NCBI GenBank assembly: GCA_963605425.1
Contig: CAVCUQ010000005.1
Span: 9,873 to 73,872 of the forward strand
DNA: 64,000 bases
DNA from: JAEELC01 sp963605425
GTDB lineage: Bacteria > Bacillota_I > Bacilli_A > Acholeplasmatales > Anaeroplasmataceae
Reading direction: 5' to 3'
The first letter of the stretch is position 1; every line of letters starts with the position of its first letter. This document shows positions 6,693 to 15,770 of this stretch, one piece after another. The translations under genes and the position numbers were made by a program. The notes below the pieces were generated by a model. That model was not told the DNA's origin. It saw only the letters and a list, made by a program, of their open reading frames with translations, and made no database searches.

Positions 6693-9401
6693 ATGTTAGT
6701 TTTAAAAGATATAAAGAAAGTATATAAAGTTGGAGACCAAAAAGTAGAAGCTTTAAAGGGTATAAATTTAGCTTTTAGAAAGAGTGAATTTGTATCTATT
6801 TTAGGTCCTTCAGGATGTGGTAAGACTACAACATTAAATATTATTGGTGGACTTGATAAATATACTAGTGGTGATTTATTTATCAATGGAAGATCAACAA
6901 AAGAATTTAAGGACAAGGATTGGGATATCTATAGAAATCATAGAATCGGATTTATATTCCAGGCTTATAATTTGATTCCTCATCAAACAATTCTTGAAAA
7001 TGTTGAACTTGCTTTAACTATTGCTGGTATAAACCAAAAAGAAAGGGTTCAGAGAGCAAAGAAAGCTCTTGACCAAGTAGGTCTTAAAGATCAATATCAA
7101 AAAAAGCCTAATCAATTATCAGGTGGACAATGCCAAAGAGTAGCTATCGCCCGTGCACTTGTTAATGAACCTGAAATATTGCTAGCTGATGAACCTACTG
7201 GTGCTCTTGATACACAAACAAGTGTTCAAATTATGGATTTAATTAAGGAAATCTCTAAAGAGAAACTTGTTATTATGGTTACTCATAACCCTGAACTAGC
7301 CGAAAAATATTCAACTCGTATTATTAGGCTTCTTGATGGTGAGGTTCAAAGTGATAGTAATCCTTATAACATAGAAGAAGAAAAAGCAGAATCATTCAGC
7401 GAAATTAAGAATGAAAAAGCTAAGATGAGCTGGCTTACTAGTTTTAAATTATCATTTAGAAATCTATTATCTAAAAAAGGACGTAGTATTTTAATATCTT
7501 TAGCTGGTTCTATCGGTATTATCGGTGTTTCATCAGTTATCAGTGTCTCTACTGGTGTAAATGAATATATAGCTGATATGCAAGATGATATGCTTTCAGG
7601 TAACCCTATTCAAGTAGCTGAATCAAGTTATGATTTAAATAGCTTAACAAGTTTAATGACTAAGAGCCAAAAGGCTACTATAGCTAAAGAAATAGCTAAA
7701 GGAAATGTTAATGTAGATTTCTTACTAGATCAAATACTAGATATGGTAAACGCTGGTGGTAGTGTATCAGTTAAAAACGAAATAACTGATGATTATATTA
7801 ATTATGTTCTTTCAATGCCTAAAGATTACTATAGAGATATTAATTTAAAATATGGATATGATTTAGCAGATAATATCTATACTTCTTTTACAAGTAAAGA
7901 TAAAACTGAATCAGGTGAAGTGACTGAAAAAACAAGAATTCAATCATTAAATTATATTATTGAAAACTATAATAGTGTTTTATCTAAGGTTGAAGGTTTT
8001 GATAAGACAAGTAGTTATATTACATCCTTAGTTAAACCTATTAGTCAGCTTAAGGCTTCAAATACCTATATTGAAACTCAATATGATATTTTAACAGGAC
8101 GCCTGCCAGAAGGAGAAAACGAATTACTATTAGTACTTGATTCAGATGAAAAAGCAAGTGATGTAATTCTAGCTGAACTAGGATATTATACTCAAGATGA
8201 ATTTATTAAACTTGCAAAAAACTCTATGAGTATAGCAAATAAAGAAGATGGTGCTAGCCATGATTCTGATAAGAGTGTATTTGATTATGATACTATCTTA
8301 AATCATGAATTCTATTACGCTCCTACTAGTAATATTTATACTTGGAATAATTATGGTTTTGACTATAAGTATGATATTACAGATGAAAAGACAAATTATA
8401 CTAAATTAAATATCTCAGGTATTGTTAAATTAAAGAGTGGTAGAAACTATGGTTGTCTTTCAACTGGTCTTTATTATACTAGTGAATTAGCACTTAAAAT
8501 GAATAAAGATGTAAGAGCAGACTTTGCAAAAACTACAACTGATAACCCAACCTTCTCAGGTTATGTATACGCTCTAGCAAGCAAGTCTTCAAGTGGTGTA
8601 GTATATAACGGATCTAGTACTCAATTAAATCCTTTCTCAGTAAAATATACCTATAATTTCTATAATTATACTGATGAAAAAGTAGAAGAAAACCAAACGG
8701 GTTATGTAGGTACAACTGATTCTACATCTACATTTATTTCAACATTTATGGGCTCTACATCTGGAAGTGCAGCTAAGTATTTATCTCTTCGTTCTATAGG
8801 ATTTGAAGACAAGCCTACCGCTATTAATATTTATCCTAATAGTTTTGATGAGAAGAATAAGGTTACAGATTACTTAGATGCTTGGAATGATTTAGATCAA
8901 AGTATCACAGTTAACGAAAAAGATATAACTGATAGATCTAAAGTAACATATACAGATAGTGTTGGTACAATTATATCTATGGTTAAAACATTAATTAATG
9001 TTGTAACATATGCTTTAATTGCATTTACCGCCTTATCACTTGTAGTTTCTTGTTTCATGATCGCAATCATAACTTATGTATCAGTTATGGAACGTGTAAA
9101 AGAAATTGGTGTTATTAGAAGCTTAGGTGGAAGAAAGAGTGATGTATCTCATTTATTTAATGCGGAAACATTCATCTTAGGTCTATCTAGTGGTTTAATT
9201 GGTATTATAATTACTTATTTAATAACATTAATATTAAATCTATCATTACATGATATGGTAGGTGCTAATATAGCTTGTTTCTGGCCATACCAAGCTTTAA
9301 TCATGGTATTACTATCTATTGTATTAACCCTAGTTTCTGGTGCTGTACCTTCTAGAAGTGCAGCTAAACAAGATCCTGTTAATGCCTTAAGAAGTGAATA
9401 A
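6693..9401 (+). CDS. MacB-like ABC transporter, ATPase fused to FtsX-type permease
   Basis: One 902-residue chain joins an ABC ATPase to a permease. The ATPase (residues 1-230) shows Walker A GPSGCGKT (38-45), the signature LSGGQCQRVAIARAL near 143, and Walker B ILLADEPTGALD. The first permease helix is near residue 265 (ISLAGSIGIIGVSSVISV). A roughly 450-residue extracellular domain follows, then three C-terminal helices with the FtsX motif VMERVKEIGVIRSLGGRKSDV. MacB/FtsX proteins couple ATP use in the cytosol to mechanical work on peptides or lipoproteins outside, without a normal transport channel. Relatives in Bacillota often confer antimicrobial peptide resistance. No two-component system is nearby. 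The substrate is unknown. Confidence 0.92.
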   Translation: MLVLKDIKKVYKVGDQKVEALKGINLAFRKSEFVSILGPSGCGKTTTLNIIGGLDKYTSGDLFINGRSTKEFKDKDWDIYRNHRIGFIFQAYNLIPHQTILENVELALTIAGINQKERVQRAKKALDQVGLKDQYQKKPNQLSGGQCQRVAIARALVNEPEILLADEPTGALDTQTSVQIMDLIKEISKEKLVIMVTHNPELAEKYSTRIIRLLDGEVQSDSNPYNIEEEKAESFSEIKNEKAKMSWLTSFKLSFRNLLSKKGRSILISLAGSIGIIGVSSVISVSTGVNEYIADMQDDMLSGNPIQVAESSYDLNSLTSLMTKSQKATIAKEIAKGNVNVDFLLDQILDMVNAGGSVSVKNEITDDYINYVLSMPKDYYRDINLKYGYDLADNIYTSFTSKDKTESGEVTEKTRIQSLNYIIENYNSVLSKVEGFDKTSSYITSLVKPISQLKASNTYIETQYDILTGRLPEGENELLLVLDSDEKASDVILAELGYYTQDEFIKLAKNSMSIANKEDGASHDSDKSVFDYDTILNHEFYYAPTSNIYTWNNYGFDYKYDITDEKTNYTKLNISGIVKLKSGRNYGCLSTGLYYTSELALKMNKDVRADFAKTTTDNPTFSGYVYALASKSSSGVVYNGSSTQLNPFSVKYTYNFYNYTDEKVEENQTGYVGTTDSTSTFISTFMGSTSGSAAKYLSLRSIGFEDKPTAINIYPNSFDEKNKVTDYLDAWNDLDQSITVNEKDITDRSKVTYTDSVGTIISMVKTLINVVTYALIAFTALSLVVSCFMIAIITYVSVMERVKEIGVIRSLGGRKSDVSHLFNAETFILGLSSGLIGIIITYLITLILNLSLHDMVGANIACFWPYQALIMVLLSIVLTLVSGAVPSRSAAKQDPVNALRSE

Positions 9402-9411
9402 TTAAAATAAG

Positions 9412-9463
9412 ATTACCTAAGTCATAAATTTCAAATTACTATTGACTTAGGTAATTATTTTAT
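9412..9463 (+). terminator. Terminator after the ABC transporter
   Basis: A 13-bp perfect stem, ATTACCTAAGTCA (9412-9424) with TGACTTAGGTAAT (9443-9455), is followed by a T-rich run. Confidence 0.8.
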
Positions 9464-9488
9464 TATATAATATTTAAGCAAGTTATAT

Positions 9489-9562
9489 GGCCCTTTAGCC
9501 AAGTGGTAAGGCACGGCACTGCAACTGCCCGATCATTGGTTCGAATCCGATAGGGGCCTCCA
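9489..9562 (+). tRNA. tRNA-Cys (anticodon GCA)
   Basis: The cloverleaf reads GGCCCTT acceptor with AGGGGCC, D-arm GCC/GGC, anticodon loop CTGCAAC (anticodon GCA), and T-arm ATTGG-TTCGAAT-CCGAT. The discriminator is T (U73), the Cys identity base, and the CCA end is encoded (9560-9562). The base pair at the top of the anticodon stem (27-43) is a C-C mismatch. Confidence 0.95.
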
Positions 9563-9575
9563 TACTTGAATATAT

Positions 9576-9603
9576 AAGTCAACGAAAGTTGACTTTTTAT
9601 TTT
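9576..9603 (+). terminator. Terminator of tRNA-Cys
   Basis: AAGTCAAC (9576-9583), a GAAA tetraloop and GTTGACTT (9588-9595), then TTTATTTTT. This closes the tRNA transcript before glpK. Confidence 0.85.
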
Positions 9604-9640
9604 TATATTTTAAAATAAGTATATATTTAAAGAGGTTTAT

Positions 9641-11116
9641 ATGAAAAAATATATATTAACAATAGATCAGGGTACAACATCAACTAGAGCTATTTTATTT
9701 AATAAGTTTGGTATGCAAGTTTATAAGTACCAAATGGAATTTACTCAAATTAGAATTAAGAGTGGTTTTGTTGAACATAACGCTTTAGAAATTTATGAAA
9801 CAGTTCTTGAATGTATAAAGAATGTAATGAATGGTGTTAATGCTAAAGCAGAAGAGATAGATAGCATTGCGATTACTAATCAAAGAGAAACTACAGTGTT
9901 ATTTGATAAGAAAGGTAATCCACTAGCTAATGCGATTGTGTGGCAATCTAAACAAAGTGAATATATTGCAAAAGAATATATCGACAAAGGTTATTTAGAT
10001 TTTATCTTTAAAAAGACAGGGCTTAGAATTAATTCTTACTTTAGCGCTACTAAAATAAAGTATTTACTTGAAAATAATGAAAATGTAAAAAGACATTATG
10101 AAGATTGTGACTGTTTGTTTGGTACAATAGATACTTATCTATTATATAGATTAACAAATGGGAAATCTTTCTATACGGACCCAACTAATGCATCAAGAAC
10201 ACTTTTATATAATATTAATACATTAGAGTGGGACAGTGAATTATTAGAATTATTTAATATAAAAAGAGAAATACTTCCTGAGGTACTATCTAATAATTCA
10301 TGTTTTGGTTATATGAATTTAAATGGTGTTGATATTCCTATTTGTTCACTTATAGGAGATCAACAAGCATCCCTTTTCGGACATACTGCTTTTAATGTCG
10401 GTGATATTAAAAACACCTATGGTACTGGATGTTTTATGCTTATGAATATAGGAGACAAACCTATTTATTCAAAAAATGGTCTTCTTACAACTATTGCTTA
10501 TATGATAGATGGTAAACCAACTTATGCACTTGAGGGTTCAGTCTTTGTTGCAGGAGCTGCAGTAACTTGGCTTCGTGATTCACTTCATATTATAAATTCA
10601 AGTAAAGAAACATATGAAAGAGCTAGTATGGTTCAAGGTCATGATTTAATAATCGTTCCGGCTTTCCAAGGACTTGGTACACCTTATTGGGATTCAGATT
10701 GTCAGGGCGCTATGTTTGGTATTACCTTTAATACCACTCAAGAAGCTATAATTAAAGCCACACTTGAGGCCATATGTTATCAAGCTAAGGATTTAATGGA
10801 AGAAATGATTAAAGAAACTAAACAAAACGGTATTACATTATCTGTTGATGGCGGTGCTAGTGAAAATGATTATTTACTTCAATTTGAATCTGATATAATG
10901 CAAGTGGTAATTAAAAGACCACGTCAAATTGAAACTACGGCTCTAGGAGCTTCCTATATTGCAGGACTATATACTGGTTTCTTTGAATCTAAAGATTATT
11001 TGAAAAAAATAAATGAGATAGATAAATATTTCTATCCTATTATAGATTCTAAAGAAGCAGATAGATTATATTCTCGCTGGCAAAAAGCGATAGAAGCTAC
11101 AAGATTATTTAAATAA
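9641..11116 (+). CDS. glpK: Glycerol kinase
   Basis: The 491-residue FGGY-family kinase converts glycerol and ATP to glycerol 3-phosphate in the cytosol. The N-terminal ATPase loop DQGTTSTRA (9-17) is intact. So are the GDQQASLFGH and NTYGTGCFML segments around residues 245-265 and the FGGY signature region with the DGGASENDYLLQFESDI motif. Length is normal (about 500). An AAAGAGG site precedes the ATG. The gene stands alone: neither a glycerol facilitator nor a glycerol-3-phosphate oxidase/dehydrogenase is adjacent. It ends at a terminator shared with the convergent Abi gene. Confidence 0.95.
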   Translation: MKKYILTIDQGTTSTRAILFNKFGMQVYKYQMEFTQIRIKSGFVEHNALEIYETVLECIKNVMNGVNAKAEEIDSIAITNQRETTVLFDKKGNPLANAIVWQSKQSEYIAKEYIDKGYLDFIFKKTGLRINSYFSATKIKYLLENNENVKRHYEDCDCLFGTIDTYLLYRLTNGKSFYTDPTNASRTLLYNINTLEWDSELLELFNIKREILPEVLSNNSCFGYMNLNGVDIPICSLIGDQQASLFGHTAFNVGDIKNTYGTGCFMLMNIGDKPIYSKNGLLTTIAYMIDGKPTYALEGSVFVAGAAVTWLRDSLHIINSSKETYERASMVQGHDLIIVPAFQGLGTPYWDSDCQGAMFGITFNTTQEAIIKATLEAICYQAKDLMEEMIKETKQNGITLSVDGGASENDYLLQFESDIMQVVIKRPRQIETTALGASYIAGLYTGFFESKDYLKKINEIDKYFYPIIDSKEADRLYSRWQKAIEATRLFK

Positions 11117-11202
11117 TAACATTAAAATTTTAGTAAATATAAATTGATAAGTTTAATTACAAGTACACATAATTCTTAAAATTTAAAAGTCAATTTAAAA
11201 AT

Positions 11203-11228
11203 CCCACTTAGTAAATAAACTAAGTGGG
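11203..11228. terminator. Bidirectional terminator between glpK and the Abi gene
   Basis: CCCACTTAGT (11203-11212) and ACTAAGTGGG (11219-11228) form a perfect 10-bp stem around a 6-base loop, with A-rich sequence to the left and T-rich to the right. It serves both convergent genes. Confidence 0.8.
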
Positions 11229-11235
11229 TAATTAT

Positions 11236-12132
11236 TTATACTTTCAATAATTCTATCCAATTTTGTGGAAATCCTATGTGTTTTAATGAAATGTCAGGAA
11301 GATAATTATTAATTAGAGTTTCTAAATCATTTAATATAATATTATTCCATTTATTTTTGTCTGGGAAAAGATATTTTAGCATAAGGATTTGGGAAAATAA
11401 TTTTCTGTCAAAAATATAGTTTGAATTTGGAGTGTTTTTGGGAATTGAAGAAAAAATCCAATAATATAATCTTGAATAATGAGCACATCGATTACGTAAA
11501 TCGGTAAGACAACGTAACCAACTCTCAAGGCAATCTACGTTTGTATTAAAAGAAGTAGAAGCTATTATTTTTTTATCTTTTGTTAATAAGTCTGCATAAA
11601 AGTAAGAAAGCATGCCAATTGGGAAAAATTCGATGATAACCCATATTGGAAATTGACCGCCATATTTTTTGTTGTGATGCTTAACTACTAATGTTCTATC
11701 ATTATCTAAAATACATTTACCAATTTTATCTTTAAATGCTGAATCATTGTGATGTGAATTAAAAATGGATGGATCCATATATCCTAATGCACCATATTTA
11801 AATGAAATATGATAAGCAATTTGTGTTCTTATATAAAATTCAATTTGCTCAATAATTCTAGAAAGCCAACTTCTAAGATGACTGTCAAAGTCATATATTC
11901 GTTGAATCCGCTTAAAATATATTCCAGTTAAATAGTTACCATCTTTTTTCTTGAATGGCAGATAGTAGGCTAACAATCTATAATAATTAGCATGCTTTAA
12001 AAATTCTTTACATGCCTCAAAATCATCTATAATAAATCCTTTTTCTTTAATTCTTTCTACTTGTTCATCATAAGTAATAGGATTCTTTGTAAACAACACT
12101 TCGTTAGATATATCATTATGTATATCACTCAT
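11236..12132 (-). CDS. Abi_2 family (AbiD/AbiF-like) HEPN protein, probable RNase toxin
   Basis: The 298-residue protein matches the Abi_2 abortive-infection family along its length. Landmarks are FLKHANYYRLLAYYLPF (44-60), YDFDSHLRSWLSRIIEQIEFYIRTQIAYH, and the HEPN ribonuclease motif R-x4-H as Arg213-NRCA-His218 in LRNRCAHYSRLY. HEPN proteins of this type cleave RNA as dimers and arrest growth on phage infection. An AAGGGGAT site precedes the ATG. Directly upstream lies a short RNA gene with its own promoter and a strong terminator ending only 15 bases before the start codon. That is the layout of RNA-antitoxin systems such as AbiF and type III pairs. A decayed ATPase gene lies next to it. 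Confidence 0.88.
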   Translation of the reverse strand: MSDIHNDISNEVLFTKNPITYDEQVERIKEKGFIIDDFEACKEFLKHANYYRLLAYYLPFKKKDGNYLTGIYFKRIQRIYDFDSHLRSWLSRIIEQIEFYIRTQIAYHISFKYGALGYMDPSIFNSHHNDSAFKDKIGKCILDNDRTLVVKHHNKKYGGQFPIWVIIEFFPIGMLSYFYADLLTKDKKIIASTSFNTNVDCLESWLRCLTDLRNRCAHYSRLYYWIFSSIPKNTPNSNYIFDRKLFSQILMLKYLFPDKNKWNNIILNDLETLINNYLPDISLKHIGFPQNWIELLKV

Positions 12133-12147
12133 AGAGTATCCCCTTAT

Positions 12148-12206
12148 AAAAAAAATGTCTCCCCATGGGACACATCACTTTCGTGAGAGGTGCAGGGAGT
12201 CCTGTC
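12148..12206 (-). ncRNA. Short structured RNA upstream of the Abi gene (candidate RNA antitoxin)
   Basis: A promoter on the minus strand predicts a transcript of about 59 bases starting near 12206 and ending in eight U. A central UCAC-GAAA-GUGA hairpin is extended by CAC/GUG. CUCCC near the 5' end pairs with GGGAG near the 3' end. GACA or GGAC at the 5' end can also pair with UGUC/GUCC, which would interlock as a pseudoknot. The 3' hairpin UGUCCC...GGGGAGACA followed by U8 (12148-12172) doubles as a terminator. From memory, conserved short RNAs are known to accompany AbiF-type Abi_2 genes. I could not compare this one with that family's covariance model. Confidence 0.6.
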
Positions 12207-12211
12207 AATTT

Positions 12212-12240
12212 ATTGTATAAGAATTTATAAATTAATGCAA
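12212..12240 (-). promoter_or_regulatory. Promoter of the Abi-associated RNA
   Basis: TTGCAT (12240-12235) and TACAAT (12217-12212) on the minus strand are separated by exactly 17 bases, placing the start of transcription near 12205. Confidence 0.6.
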
Positions 12241-12349
12241 TATGTTTTAAAAAAATTAATATCTAATATTTATGAAAAAGAAAGTTCACAATGTTTTATA
12301 TTTATAAATATTAAATAACTAGAGTAATAATTCTATTCGTGATAAAATA

Positions 12350-12926
12350 AAAATAGGTGTTAGAAATGTTTTTTATGAAGACCAGCATACAAAATTTAAA
12401 AAAATGCTAAAAGTTCTACTATAGTAAATGAAATAGTAGGATTTCTTAATACTTGTGATGGTGTTATTTATATTGGTGTTAAAGTTGATGGTGAAGTTAG
12501 GTTGATTTGTCACAGATTGTGAGAAAAAAACATATGTTTGATGAAGACACCTTTAGAAAGGCTTTAATCAATGCTGCTGTTCATAATGAATGGATAAGCG
12601 GAATTCCTCCTGCAATCTATTGAATTGATGATAGATTAGAAATTGTTTCTAACGGCACAATTCCAAATGGAATGACTAAGGATGATTTTCTTTCAAGAAA
12701 GACACACCCGGTTAATGAAGAACTTATGAAAATATTTTTGCAATGTCATATTGTAGAACAAACAGGTCATGACGTTCCTAAAGTTGTGAGTAAATATGAA
12801 GGTAGTGCATATAAATTTTTAACTTCTACAATTACAGTAACAATACCATTTGATAAATCTGGTTTTGATGATGAACCCCAAAATGAACCCCAAAAACAAT
12901 CACATTTGATTTCAAATATTAATTAA
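12350..12926 (+). pseudogene. Degraded AlbA_2/GHKL ATPase-type gene (COG2865-like)
   Basis: Fragments of one protein lie in order but in different frames. YEDQHTKFKKMLK occurs at 12374-12412. IVNEIVGFLNTCDGVIYIGV, the AlbA_2 (Schlafen-type) core, occurs at 12421-12480 in another frame and hits a stop at 12529-12531. After a large gap, FRKALINAAVHNEW and DDRLEIVSNGTIPNGMTKDDFL are characteristic of the GHKL-like ATPase half of COG2865 proteins, and the frame is broken by TGA at 12621-12623. The only open stretch left is 12672-12926. Intact relatives are about 400-550 residues. The gene has at least one frameshift, an internal deletion and a nonsense codon, and is surely inactive. Confidence 0.8.
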
Positions 12927-12939
12927 AAAGTAGTATAAT
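12909..12939 (+). promoter_or_regulatory. Putative promoter of yqeY and following genes
   Basis: TATAAT at 12934-12939 is preceded by a weak TTTCAA-like hexamer near 12910-12915, about 18 bases away. The start codon is at 12972 after AAAAAGGAGAT. Confidence 0.4.
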
Positions 12940-12971
12940 ATATATAAATATAAAAAGGAGATATAAAAAAT

Positions 12972-13397
12972 ATGTTATTTGACGATTTAAAGAAAGCTAA
13001 AATGCAAGCTTTAAAAGAAAAAGATTTAAACAAGCGTAGTGTACTAGAAGCTGTTATTTCACGTTCTATGTTACAAGCAGTAGAACTTAAGGCTCAAGGT
13101 AAGGAATTAACTGATTCTGATACATTAACTAATATTTCTAAAGTTGTTAAGGAATTAGAAGAAGAAAAGTCTAGTTTTGCAAGTGCAGGAAGAGAAGATA
13201 AGGTATCCGATTTAAAAACACAAATCGAATATATTTCACAATTCTTACCAAAGCAATTAACAGAAGAAGAAATAAAAAAGATTATCTTATCATTACCAGA
13301 TAAGTCAATCAAAGAAGTAATGAAGCACTTTAAGACTAATTACCAAGGTAAGTGTGACATGGGTTTAGTAAGTAAGGTTTCAAAGAGTTTACAATAA
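12972..13397 (+). CDS. yqeY: GatB/YqeY domain protein
   Basis: The 141-residue protein matches the YqeY family end to end: helical N-terminus, the basic-acidic linker with the usual EEEKSSFASAGREDKV stretch, and FLPKQLTEEEIKKII. The fold is that of the GatB tail domain, which binds tRNA in the amidotransferase. The role of free-standing YqeY is not settled. AAAAAGGAGAT sets the start. Its stop overlaps the next ATG (TAATG), so it is translationally coupled to the patatin gene. Confidence 0.92.
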   Translation: MLFDDLKKAKMQALKEKDLNKRSVLEAVISRSMLQAVELKAQGKELTDSDTLTNISKVVKELEEEKSSFASAGREDKVSDLKTQIEYISQFLPKQLTEEEIKKIILSLPDKSIKEVMKHFKTNYQGKCDMGLVSKVSKSLQ

Positions 13398-14251
13398 TGA
13401 TATTTGATAGTATTTTAGTACTTCAAGGAGGCGCCATGAGATCCGTTTTCACAGACGGTGTCCTTGACGCCTTTCTTCAAAATAATATTATGTTTAAAAC
13501 TATCTATGGTGTATCTGCTTCATCTAAAGATATGTTTCATTATGCTTCAGGCCAGGAAGGTATTGCCTATAAAGCTAACTTAGAATGTGCTAAGGATCCT
13601 AATACGTTTAACATGTCTAATGCCCTACTTGGTAAACCTGTTATTGATAGTGCTTATTATTTTAATGAGATTAGAGATAAAAAATATCCATATCATATAG
13701 AGAAGATAATGGAAAATAATATTGATTTATATATAACTTGTTGTGATATAGATGAAATGAAGGCTGTTTATTTTAAAGCCCCATGTGATAATTTAGATAA
13801 GAAAATAGAAGCCTCATGCTCACTTCCTGTTATTCAACCTATCGTTGAAATAGATTCTAAACATTATTTAGACGGAGGAATAGTAGAAAATATTCCTTTA
13901 AACAAAGCACTTCTAGATAATAAAAAGATTATAGTTGTAACTACTAGAGAAGATGATTATAAGGCCGATGAAAATAAAACTGGCGGCCTTGAGAATACTT
14001 TTATTAATTTAAAGTATCAAGATAGACCAGAACTAGTTCAAAAGTTATTGAATAGAAATAGTGATTATAATAAAGAAATGGAAAACTTAAAGAATCTTGA
14101 AAAAGAAGGAAGAGTATTTGTTATAAGACCTACTTCAACTAAAGGCTTTGATAGACTTGAAAGAGATGAAAATAAATTAAAAGCTTTATATCTAGATGGA
14201 TATAATACATCCTTAAAACAAATAGAAGCTTTATTTGAATATTTAAAATAA
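13397..14251 (+). CDS. Patatin-like phospholipase (YjjU/RssA type)
   Basis: The 284-residue protein is of the patatin fold. It has an oxyanion loop (LQGGAMR, 9-15), a nucleophile elbow GVSAS with Ser40, and the dyad aspartate in YLDGG (Asp159). The family hydrolyses acyl esters of phospholipids or lysophospholipids. Here the elbow is GxSxS instead of the usual GxSxG, which is an atypical change that may still allow activity. No signal peptide is present, so it is cytosolic. The start overlaps the yqeY stop. The following carboxypeptidase gene begins 10 bases on, suggesting one operon. Confidence 0.88.
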   Translation: MIFDSILVLQGGAMRSVFTDGVLDAFLQNNIMFKTIYGVSASSKDMFHYASGQEGIAYKANLECAKDPNTFNMSNALLGKPVIDSAYYFNEIRDKKYPYHIEKIMENNIDLYITCCDIDEMKAVYFKAPCDNLDKKIEASCSLPVIQPIVEIDSKHYLDGGIVENIPLNKALLDNKKIIVVTTREDDYKADENKTGGLENTFINLKYQDRPELVQKLLNRNSDYNKEMENLKNLEKEGRVFVIRPTSTKGFDRLERDENKLKALYLDGYNTSLKQIEALFEYLK

Positions 14252-14261
14252 GGAGATTTGT

Positions 14262-15767
14262 ATGGACTTAAAAAAAGAATATGATAAATACAAAGAAGAT
14301 TTAAGTTTAGTTAGAAAATATAACTATGCTTTATATATAATAAGTTTTGATGAACAAACTGATTGTCCTAAAAATGGTAAGGAATATTCTCTAGATATTC
14401 AAAACTTTTTTTATGAGAAAATCTTAGAAATTATTACATCTAAGGATTTTACCGATAACTTAAAATATCTTTATGAAAATAGAGAATCTTTAGATGAATT
14501 AAAGAGACTCGAAATTGAAGAAGACTATAAAGACACATTAAAGTTATCTAAGATTCCTTACGATGAACTTATTAAACATAATCAAAATCTTTCTAGATCA
14601 TCTGTTGAATGGGAAAAGGCTCGAACTACTTTAGATTACAGTAAGTTTTTAAAAGAATTAGAAGAATTAGTGGAATATAATTTTAAATATGCTGACTACA
14701 TGAAGGTTCCTTATAAGCATAAACTTGATGTCGCTTTAGATGAGATGGAAGACTCATTTAATGTTTCAAAGTACGATGAATTCTTTGATTTGATTGAAAA
14801 AGAAATTGTACCACTAGCACAAAAGATTATTAAGATGCCTAAGAAATATAATTCTAAATTAGATACCTTAAAGTTTGATAAATATAAACAAATGAAAATT
14901 ACAAAAGAAATTTGTGATATGATGGGTTATACAAATGATAAAGGTTGTGTAAGAGAAACTATTCATCCTTTTACATCTGGATTTAATAAGAATGATGTAA
15001 GAATTACTACATCTTATGATGAATCATTATTACTTTCTAATGTATATTCAGTAATGCATGAGACAGGGCATGCTTTATATGAACTTGGTATAGCTGAAGA
15101 ATTAAATGAAACATCTCTTCAAGGTGGTACAAGTGCTGGTATGCACGAAAGCCAATCTCGTTTTATGGAAAACTATTTAGGTAGATCATATGCATTTACC
15201 TTAAAATTATATGATATCCTTAAAAAAGAATTCCCAAGCGAATTTGAAGGTATTACAGTAGATGATCTTTATTATTATGCCAATTCAGTATCTAATCAAT
15301 TTAAGAGAACTGAAGCTGATGAATTAACATATCCTATTCATATTTTAATTCGCTATGAAGTTGAAAAAGCATTATTTGCAGGAGAAATCACAGTATCTCA
15401 AATAGGTGATAAATTCAATGAATTATTCACTAATTATTTGTGCGCTACACCATCTAATTTACTTGAAGGTGCTTTCCAAGATGTTCACTGGTCTAGTGGT
15501 TTTGGATATTTTCCTACTTATGCGCTAGGTAATGCTTATGCTGCACAATTTTATCATTATATGAAGAAAGAGTTAGATATTGATGCTTTAATGAGAGAAG
15601 GTAACTTTAAACCTATTAATGCATGGCTAGATGATAAGGTTCATAAATATGGTAAGAGTAAGAAGAATCTATGGATAGTAGAACACGCCACTGGTGAGAA
15701 ATTTAACCCTAAGTATTATATAGATTATCTAAAAGAAAAATTTAAAACAATCTATAATTTGGACTAA
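14262..15767 (+). CDS. M32 family metallocarboxypeptidase (carboxypeptidase Taq)
   Basis: The 501-residue helical protein has the M32 zinc site HETGH (266-270) and the third ligand in HESQSR (His295-Glu296). Other family blocks are also present (DVRITTSYDES, TEADELTYPIHILIRYE, HWSSGFGYFPTYALGNAYAAQ). The enzyme removes C-terminal amino acids from peptides in the cytosol with broad preference. Length is normal. An AAGGAGAT site precedes the ATG. It is followed without a terminator by a small membrane protein gene. Confidence 0.95.
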   Translation: MDLKKEYDKYKEDLSLVRKYNYALYIISFDEQTDCPKNGKEYSLDIQNFFYEKILEIITSKDFTDNLKYLYENRESLDELKRLEIEEDYKDTLKLSKIPYDELIKHNQNLSRSSVEWEKARTTLDYSKFLKELEELVEYNFKYADYMKVPYKHKLDVALDEMEDSFNVSKYDEFFDLIEKEIVPLAQKIIKMPKKYNSKLDTLKFDKYKQMKITKEICDMMGYTNDKGCVRETIHPFTSGFNKNDVRITTSYDESLLLSNVYSVMHETGHALYELGIAEELNETSLQGGTSAGMHESQSRFMENYLGRSYAFTLKLYDILKKEFPSEFEGITVDDLYYYANSVSNQFKRTEADELTYPIHILIRYEVEKALFAGEITVSQIGDKFNELFTNYLCATPSNLLEGAFQDVHWSSGFGYFPTYALGNAYAAQFYHYMKKELDIDALMREGNFKPINAWLDDKVHKYGKSKKNLWIVEHATGEKFNPKYYIDYLKEKFKTIYNLD

Positions 15768-15770
15768 TAT

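Noticed and set aside
12621..12623. TGA in the AlbA_2/GHKL gene read as Trp (genetic code 4)
   Set aside because: Genuine genes in the window end in TGA, and TGG codons for Trp are common. The same gene also has frameshifts and a deletion, so it is simply a pseudogene.
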